From the NCBI GenBank assembly GCA_001247695.2, contig LGRX02029390.1, positions 1-11,298 of the forward strand: a stretch of DNA of 11,298 nt, in the 5' to 3' direction. A model generated the notes under the pieces. It ran no database searches, was not told the DNA's origin, and saw nothing but the letters and a program-made list of their open reading frames with translations. Positions 7,139-11,298 of this stretch are shown in pieces. Within the stretch, counting starts at the first letter, position 1. Every line of letters starts with the position of its first letter. The DNA comes from Cymbomonas tetramitiformis. Its lineage: Eukaryota; Chlorophyta; Pyramimonadophyceae; Pyramimonadales; Pyramimonadaceae. Position numbers and translations under genes: made by a program.

Positions 7139-7276
7139 TGTTTACAATTTACAACCTATATTTTTGAAGAAGCGGAAGAATCATGGTCCAACCAGTCAAA
7201 TTTCTGAAAGCAAGTTATCGTATCGATCATCGACCGACTACGTACGCTTTTGATTGGTTAATGTAAATTGTAAAAC
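7139..7276. repeat. 138-bp foldback with 13-bp perfect inverted ends
   Basis: TTTACAATTTACA (7141-7153) is repeated inverted as TGTAAATTGTAAA (7262-7274). The pairing extends with TGTTT outside. Inside, AACCAGTCAAA in the left half matches the reverse complement AACCAATCAAAA of the right half, which suggests decayed longer arms. I see no clear target-site duplication in the flanks. It is probably a small MITE or foldback relic. Confidence 0.55.
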
Positions 7277-7508
7277 AGTTGCTGATTCCCATGTAAGATC
7301 TCATTATGTTGTTACCAACTTACCATCGTAAGATTTTCATCGGTCACGATCTAACGCGCAGTAGAGATGGCAAGCGCGCGCGTGTCACCCTTGTCAAAGC
7401 TGACAGCTGTTTCAAAAGACTGAAGTCTATCTTGGGTTGCGTTGGTGGCTACGGTCTTGTCTTTGTGTGTCACATCCTGACGATGTCATACCACACGTCA
7501 ATCTTCGG

Positions 7509-7527
7509 TCGCGCTCGCGCTCGCGCT
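7509..7527. repeat. GCGCTC tandem tract
   Basis: About three TCGCGC hexamers within a 97-codon plus-strand ORF (7306-7599) that I do not otherwise support. In that frame they encode RARARA. Confidence 0.7.
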
Positions 7528-7579
7528 TCAGCCAGTTTTAACATGTTCTTAGGCTTGAGTCTAAGTCTATCTAGCTGGA

Positions 7580-7627
7580 TGACGTCATCACATGAATAAC
7601 GTCATCGCCATTAAATGGCTGACGTCA
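7580..7627. promoter_or_regulatory. cluster of CRE-like sites (TGACGTCA)
   Basis: Two perfect 8-bp palindromes TGACGTCA lie at 7580-7587 and 7620-7627, exactly 40 bp apart. A third half-conserved AACGTCAT lies between them at 7598-7605. TGACGTCA is the classical bZIP/CREB binding site in animals and plants. No gene start can be tied to it here, so a regulatory role is inference. They may be part of an uncharacterised repeat. Confidence 0.4.
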
Positions 7628-7647
7628 GCTTGAGGTCCTAGGGTACT

Positions 7648-7667
7648 GGTTTTGAAATTTTAAAACC
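7648..7667. repeat. short AT-rich hairpin
   Basis: GGTTTT, an 8-nt loop GAAATTTT, then AAAACC. A second small hairpin follows at 7802-7819 (CCCCAA, loop ACTTCG, TTGGGG). The rest of 7628-8042 has two overlapping plus-strand ORFs (7678-7921) that I do not recognise. Confidence 0.6.
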
Positions 7668-8104
7668 GCCATAACTTTTGCAATATTCATTTTTTGGTAC
7701 CGCGATCTTGCGTGTACAATTTTACAAGAATGTTACACGTCTCCTTAAAAGAGCATGCACTAATTCATGCATTTCCATTCAAATTCCACACGCGCAGACT
7801 ACCCCAAACTTCGTTGGGGACATATCATTCTTTGCGCAACAAGTACCTTGTAAACTTTTCGAAATGTTACTTATACCGCACGCGGGGCAAGTCTGAACAA
7901 TTTCCGAGGTTGAATATTTAAACCATAAAGTAATTTACAAGTTCAGAGATGCTATTAGCGGTGGGGTGTATAGTAGGTCGTGCACGGCTTGGTTTAGTGT
8001 ATACTTGTGCCTTTTGGCCATGAAAAGTGGTTGGGATGATGGTACAGTAATCACTCACATTTAAGGAAACTCGACGTTAAGGAAATAGCCAGCGTTTCAG
8101 GGGG

Positions 8105-8137
8105 GGGGGGTACCCAACTCGATGAGAAAAGCTGGCT
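8105..8137. repeat. subterminal direct repeat of the MITE, left copy
   Basis: GGGGGG, TACCCAACTCGATGAG, AAAAGCTGGCTG. It recurs in the same orientation at 8527-8560 (last block AAAAGCTGACTG), about 420 bp away and about 40 bp inside the other end. A run of 11 G precedes this copy (8100-8110). The two copies are almost identical although the element's terminal repeats have diverged. Confidence 0.9.
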
Positions 8138-8265
8138 GGATTTCCCGACTTATGAGATGGCCTGAAATAAGGAAAATGACCGCTGGCTGCCTAGCTGGAG
8201 AGGCATTTCTTAAACTAAGAAAACTTTGCCGGGAAATTGACAAATATGGTATATTTGATGGGTTT

Positions 8266-8388
8266 TCATGATTTTTTGCACAAAACTTGTCTTAAAGGTC
8301 TAAGTTCCGGATAGTCTGTTTCAGATATAATATCGTCATCAAAATCTTGCTTTAATTCTTTAAGCTGCGCACGGCTCTCAGGGTCCAT
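8266..8388 (-). CDS. small ORF inside the MITE, SHOCT-like helical pair
   Basis: Forty codons from an ATG in a good context (GAAAATGG) encode MDPESRAQLKELKQDFDDD then IISETDYPELRPLRQVLCKK. The pattern 'L-x-x-L-x-x-(D/E)-x-x-D-x-I-I-(S/T)-E-x-(D/E)-(Y/F)-x-x-(L/K)' is like the SHOCT domain. That short helical oligomerisation motif is found at the ends of many unrelated proteins. The same frame is open 34 codons further upstream (to 8490), but those residues look non-coding. It may be a leftover of the transposase or accessory protein of the autonomous relative, or a captured host exon. The match is by eye only. Expression is not shown, and a chance ORF remains possible. Confidence 0.3.
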   Translation of the reverse strand: MDPESRAQLKELKQDFDDDIISETDYPELRPLRQVLCKKS

Positions 8389-8526
8389 TTTCTCGGAAAA
8401 TGAACACCTTAAGAGAACGGGCTGGCTAGGGAAGGTGTCCACGTGGATGGTTATGGAATTCACTGGCTGGCTCACGAGATCGCGGTCCACTATCCATAGC
8501 GTTCTCTTATGACGCTGACGCTGGCA

Positions 8527-8560
8527 GGGGGGTACCCAACTCGATGAGAAAAGCTGACTG
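8527..8560. repeat. subterminal direct repeat of the MITE, right copy
   Basis: Second copy of the 8105-8137 sequence. It differs only at GCTGGCTG/GCTGACTG and in the length of the G run. It is followed by ACCTGGATTTC, which aligns with GGATTTC after the left copy once a short gap is allowed. The direct orientation is unusual for subterminal repeats of a terminal-inverted-repeat element. Confidence 0.9.
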
Positions 8561-8602
8561 ACCTGGATTTCTCTGTTTTCTTACAGGTGGGTGATTACTG
8601 TA

Positions 8603-9244
8603 AGGTGCATCCTGATATGCGTGCGCACAAATCAAAATTGCGAAAGTCGTGCAATGTCTTCTATCTTTGAATTATTAAACATCGTGTTTACTGTTTGAAA
8701 TGGTTTACGGAATGGCGTCAGACGCAGTGGAAGACGACGTCAGCTACAATAATTAGTGAAATCTCGTTTCCGATTGGGTATAAGGGTTACGAGGGCGTCA
8801 GCCTCTACTGACTTCGATACTGACTGTTAAAGTTACTGTCAAATGGATTGCTGGTTTGCAGTAATGCACTGAATGACTAATGCACGGCCAGTAAAATAAC
8901 CGAGGAGATGCACGCATCGATACCTGAAAATCGCTTACTAGCAGGGTAGCACACAATGCACAAGACGGCGTTTGAAATGGCATTTCAGGGTTTGGATTTG
9001 TTTCCATGACCATTTCAATCACGTTGATCCCAGGTAGCAAAATTCATTGTGCACATTTCGATGTTGCCGAATCGAATGGTAAACTCAGATTTTGATCATT
9101 CGGCTCGGACGGGGACCCTAAAGGTCCTCAGATGTGCCCCGCTGAACGCGGATGACATAGGGTTTCATGACGAAAATTGCGAGGAAGACAGATACACTGT
9201 CCGGCTAAGCTTGCTAGGGAACAAACTGATAATCCCATAAACAG
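8603..9244. other. AT-rich spacer with unrecognised short ORFs
   Basis: Holds a minus-strand 80-codon ORF (8798-9040) and a plus-strand 63-codon ORF (9049-9240). Neither resembles a known family nor has a supporting context. GACGTCAG at 8735 is a CRE half-match. A 7-bp inverted repeat, ACACTGT/ACAGTGT (9193-9199 and 9241-9247), spans the right end. Confidence 0.35.
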
Positions 9245-9282
9245 TGTCTGGCCGGAGCTTTATGCTCTCGGAAACCCAGACA
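9245..9282. repeat. imperfect hairpin, 14 paired bases
   Basis: TGTCTGG (9245-9251) pairs with CCAGACA (9276-9282). Inside, CCG pairs with CGG and GAGC with GCTC, around a 5-nt TTTAT loop. There is a single-T bulge and an AAAC internal bulge. It lies at the change from AT-rich to GC-rich DNA. Confidence 0.75.
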
Positions 9283-9299
9283 GTAACAATGACTGTACT

Positions 9300-9327
9300 A
9301 CTGTACTGTACTACTGTACAGTACAGT
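9300..9327. repeat. 12-bp perfect hairpin, TACT loop
   Basis: ACTGTACTGTAC, loop TACT, GTACAGTACAGT. It overlaps a tandem pair of CTGTACTACTGTA beginning at 9293. A perfect 12-bp stem with a 4-nt loop is unlikely by chance and stands 17 nt from the hairpin at 9245-9282. Confidence 0.85.
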
Positions 9328-9603
9328 GCTAGGATGTCACGGACACGATACGGAAGCAGGGTCAGGCTAGGGGCTAGTCAGAGCCCATAATAACTAAGCC
9401 TAAACCCGAAGTCCAGCACACCACCCGTGGGTGTGACTACCTAGCAAAGCAGGTACAGTATATACAGCCACGAGACATAAACAAACACCTAACATTCACT
9501 TCGGCGGAAACCGATCACTTCTAGCTGGGTGCCGGGGTCTTGACCCGGTCATCCCACTACTGGGCTAAAGCTAATCAAGCTGCCAGGATGATTTGCAAGA
9601 AAC
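9328..9603. other. sequence downstream of the gag ORF, structured, no pol
   Basis: On the minus strand this follows the gag stop. It contains the hairpins CCGGGGTC-TT-GACCCGG (9532-9548) and CACCC-GT-GGGTG (near 9422-9433), and a TATATAC run near 9459. No protease, integrase or reverse transcriptase frame is open. It could be a non-coding 3' region, a long terminal repeat fragment or a junction. I found no second copy in the window to define an LTR. Confidence 0.4.
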
Positions 9604-11298
9604 TCAGCCACTTTGAGGCTGGTCAGCAGAGCCGAGTTCAGCGGTTGGGATGTAAATACAGAAGAGTCCCGAAGTGAAATGCAAGCCGTCTGTTGTAAAT
9701 TGAGCACCACCAGACCCAAGTGGGCAAGGCGGTTCCACAGCAGAGGGTAAATCAACTGAAGAATTCTGATAAATAGGATCCCACGGTGGTCCGAACTTTG
9801 AAGAAAGACATGTAAGAACTCGATCGTCAGGCGGCCAATCACGGATGTCCAGAAAGCCAAGTGGCGGATCCGAAGCAAAGAGATCTCCAGCAGACCGATG
9901 GACGGTGACTCCGGGCTCAACCAGGCCCCTGTCACCACCGCCCACGGCAACCAGAGATGCCGTAGCACTGGCCAACAGAGAACAGCAGAGCACCGAAGAC
10001 ATCAATGCACACCGGAGAAAACTCGGCGGAGCCCGCGGACGGTACACCGGAGCTGCCAGCGGCGATGCCCCCCTGTCAGAGTCATGCTCAAGAGTGCCGA
10101 AGGAGTCAAAAGCCATTCGTTGCCCGCCGTCAGAGTCATCGTCAGAGCCTCGGTCGTTGTCAGAGCCTTCAGAGCCAATGTCAGAAGCCTCAATCGTCAT
10201 GCCAGCAAACAGCGGAGCCGGTGCAGCGTCGCCAAGCCGGAGCGATGGGACAGAACTAGGTAAGCCGAGAGAGCCAGGCACAGCCACCGGTGGGTCATGA
10301 GCCGTAGGCACACCACCAGCCACGAGTGCAGAGGGATCCCGAACCGCAAGCGGTGGCGGAATCGAACCCCGTGCACCCGAGTGGAATGTGGCTAGAGGAA
10401 AGTGAGCCACGACGTCCCCGTCAGCCGCCGCATCCTGAGCGGAAGCCGCCGCATCCTGAAAGTGCTTCAGAGATGTGGGCTCAGCCGGCACAAAAGAATG
10501 CGCCGACAGCTCGCACACGTCCGGGCGACCCTCCATCGTGCAGAGCGACTCGAAGGCGTGCTCATCCCCCGCGTCATAGAAACGCTGGAAACGAACAGCC
10601 AAGCAGTCAGTCTCGTAGTCTTCAACTGCACCACAATAGTGGGCAGAGTGAAGACCGCCGTTGGGGCATTCAGCATGCCAGTGCTTCAAACCACTTTGTG
10701 CACACACCGCATTCTTGCAGTGGGGCACGAAGGCACCACTCTTCTTGTCAAACGAGACAGGAGGAGCGGTGCCAAGTGGTTTAACACCAGCACGATGATG
10801 CTTAGCAGCAGAGCGGGTAAGGTGCTTGCCCGCAGGCGGAGGCCCTTCCCGCTTCTGCCGCTTCAGGTCACGAATGTCCTGTTGCATGCGTTCCAGCTGC
10901 TTCTGCAGACTGGACAGCGCCGCAGCCAGGTCAGACGCGCCATCGCCGAATGACAGAGCCGAAACAGGAGTGTCAGAGACTTGCAGGCCGTGGCGGAACT
11001 GCTCCCGCACACGAGCCTGAATAGTCAAGAGAGACACGCCTTGCCGCTGGTCAGCCCGAGCCAAGGAATTAGCCAAGTCACGGTACAACGCCGAATTGCC
11101 GAGAGCCTTGAGAAACTGCCGCTTCACCGCGTCCTCTGGCAAGTTGTGGGAACGCTGAACGTCCCGCAACAGGCCATTGAACTCGCGGATGCCACGGTCA
11201 GGATCTTTGCTGCTGGGGATGCGAACCGCCAGCAGCAACTCAAAAGAGTCAAAGGGTTCCGAACGCTCCTGGAGCATGCGCACCACCTCAAGGGCAGC
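9604..11298 (-). CDS. retrotransposon Gag-like protein, partial at N-terminus, 564+ codons
   Basis: The frame is open from the window edge (AALEVVRMLQERSE...) to the TGA at 9604-9606. An internal GTG at 11286 would give 560 residues, but the frame continues beyond the edge, so the true start is outside. Numbered from that GTG, residues 10-100 are a helical region (FDSFELLLAVR; FLKALGNSALYRDLA) of the kind found in Gag capsid domains. Residues 119-148 form a likely coiled coil (LQKQLERMQQDIRDLK). Residues 190-207 give a variant zinc knuckle, C-x4-C-x6-H-x4-C, with the usual H-x4-C half. Residues 367-388 are acidic and Ser-rich, and 424-450 are hydrophobic. I take it as a gag ORF of an LTR retrotransposon family of algae, by analogy. 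GC-rich codon use is unlike the spacer to its left. No pol follows. A domesticated gag or another zinc-knuckle protein is possible. Confidence 0.6.
   Translation of the reverse strand, partial: AALEVVRMLQERSEPFDSFELLLAVRIPSSKDPDRGIREFNGLLRDVQRSHNLPEDAVKRQFLKALGNSALYRDLANSLARADQRQGVSLLTIQARVREQFRHGLQVSDTPVSALSFGDGASDLAAALSSLQKQLERMQQDIRDLKRQKREGPPPAGKHLTRSAAKHHRAGVKPLGTAPPVSFDKKSGAFVPHCKNAVCAQSGLKHWHAECPNGGLHSAHYCGAVEDYETDCLAVRFQRFYDAGDEHAFESLCTMEGRPDVCELSAHSFVPAEPTSLKHFQDAAASAQDAAADGDVVAHFPLATFHSGARGSIPPPLAVRDPSALVAGGVPTAHDPPVAVPGSLGLPSSVPSLRLGDAAPAPLFAGMTIEASDIGSEGSDNDRGSDDDSDGGQRMAFDSFGTLEHDSDRGASPLAAPVYRPRAPPSFLRCALMSSVLCCSLLASATASLVAVGGGDRGLVEPGVTVHRSAGDLFASDPPLGFLDIRDWPPDDRVLTCLSSKFGPPWDPIYQNSSVDLPSAVEPPCPLGSGGAQFTTDGLHFTSGLFCIYIPTAELGSADQPQSG

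Larger units (their letters stand above)
8043..8602. mobile_element. non-autonomous TIR transposon (MITE), Tc1/mariner-type ends, TA target duplication
   Basis: The left end (8043-8069) reads TACAGTAATCACTCAC then ATTTAAGGAAA. The reverse complement of the right end (8576-8602) reads TACAGTAATCACCCAC then CTGTAAGAAAA, so 23 of 27 bases agree. The first 12 bases are identical. Taking the outer TA as the target-site duplication leaves a 556-bp element, 8045-8600, starting CAGT and ending ACTG. That is the usual form for the Tc1/mariner/pogo group. No transposase is encoded. Inside are a repeated TTAAGGAAA near the left end, a 33-bp direct repeat near both ends, several GCTGGCT motifs and a small minus-strand ORF. 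The ends also look like a splice acceptor (TTTTCTTACAG), which I take as coincidence. Confidence 0.75.

Noticed and set aside
7306..7599. 97-codon plus-strand ORF as a gene
   Set aside because: No family resemblance, includes a GCGCTC tract and runs into the CRE cluster. No supporting signal was seen.
8561..8587. Splice acceptor (CTGAC branch-like site, TTTTCTTACAG)
   Set aside because: The pyrimidine tract and AG belong to the right terminal inverted repeat of the MITE, and no coding frame follows.
9549..9968. Minus-strand 139-codon ORF as a frameshifted pol start
   Set aside because: It overlaps gag in another frame and goes only 55 nt past the gag stop, with no protease or polymerase motif.
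9845..11020. Plus-strand ORFs of 64-183 codons
   Set aside because: They are antisense shadows of the GC-rich gag frame, overlap one another and have no recognisable domains.

Overview
The window looks like nuclear DNA of a photosynthetic eukaryote, most likely a green alga. It has no bacterial operon structure. It holds two candidate spliced exons of a plastid sugar-phosphate/phosphate translocator, many repeats, a non-LTR retrotransposon (LINE) remnant, a DNA-transposon-type inverted-repeat element and a retrotransposon gag-like reading frame. A prasinophyte with a repeat-rich genome would fit, but the species is a guess and nothing here fixes it.

Left part (1-5209). A 97-nt exon (267-363) encodes the last membrane segment of a plastid phosphate translocator and runs into a consensus splice donor. 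A 63-nt terminal exon (5147-5209) follows a good acceptor, is in the same phase, and continues the Lys/Ala/Glu-rich tail to a stop. The 4783-nt intron inferred between them is filled with repeats. First comes a minisatellite of about 23 units of 35 bp, starting only about 10 nt after the donor. Then come two diverged direct repeats of 1.04 and 1.13 kb, and then the C-terminal end of a LINE ORF2 on the minus strand. Four further short copies of one 3'-end motif with (AC)n tails flank these. I read the array as serial, head-to-tail, 5'-truncated LINE insertions, each ending in the same tail.

Middle part (5210-9240). This AT-richer DNA has no gene I can recognise. It contains small ORFs of doubtful status, several perfect hairpins, a 69-nt structured inverted repeat (6538-6606), a foldback (7139-7276), and a cluster of CRE-like TGACGTCA palindromes. 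The clearest element is a complete 556-bp one (8045-8600) with terminal inverted repeats starting CAGT and flanked by TA on both sides. It looks like a Tc1/mariner-type non-autonomous transposon. It carries a 40-codon minus-strand ORF with a SHOCT-like sequence.

Right part (9241-11298). Two strong hairpins mark the change of composition. A GC-rich minus-strand ORF then runs off the window edge. It has a coiled coil and a variant CCHC zinc knuckle, as in retrotransposon Gag, and is followed by no protease, integrase or reverse transcriptase, so the element is truncated or rearranged.

Apart from the two exons and the gag ORF, the window is mostly mobile and tandemly repeated DNA. Every call rests on reading the sequence alone; no database search was possible.
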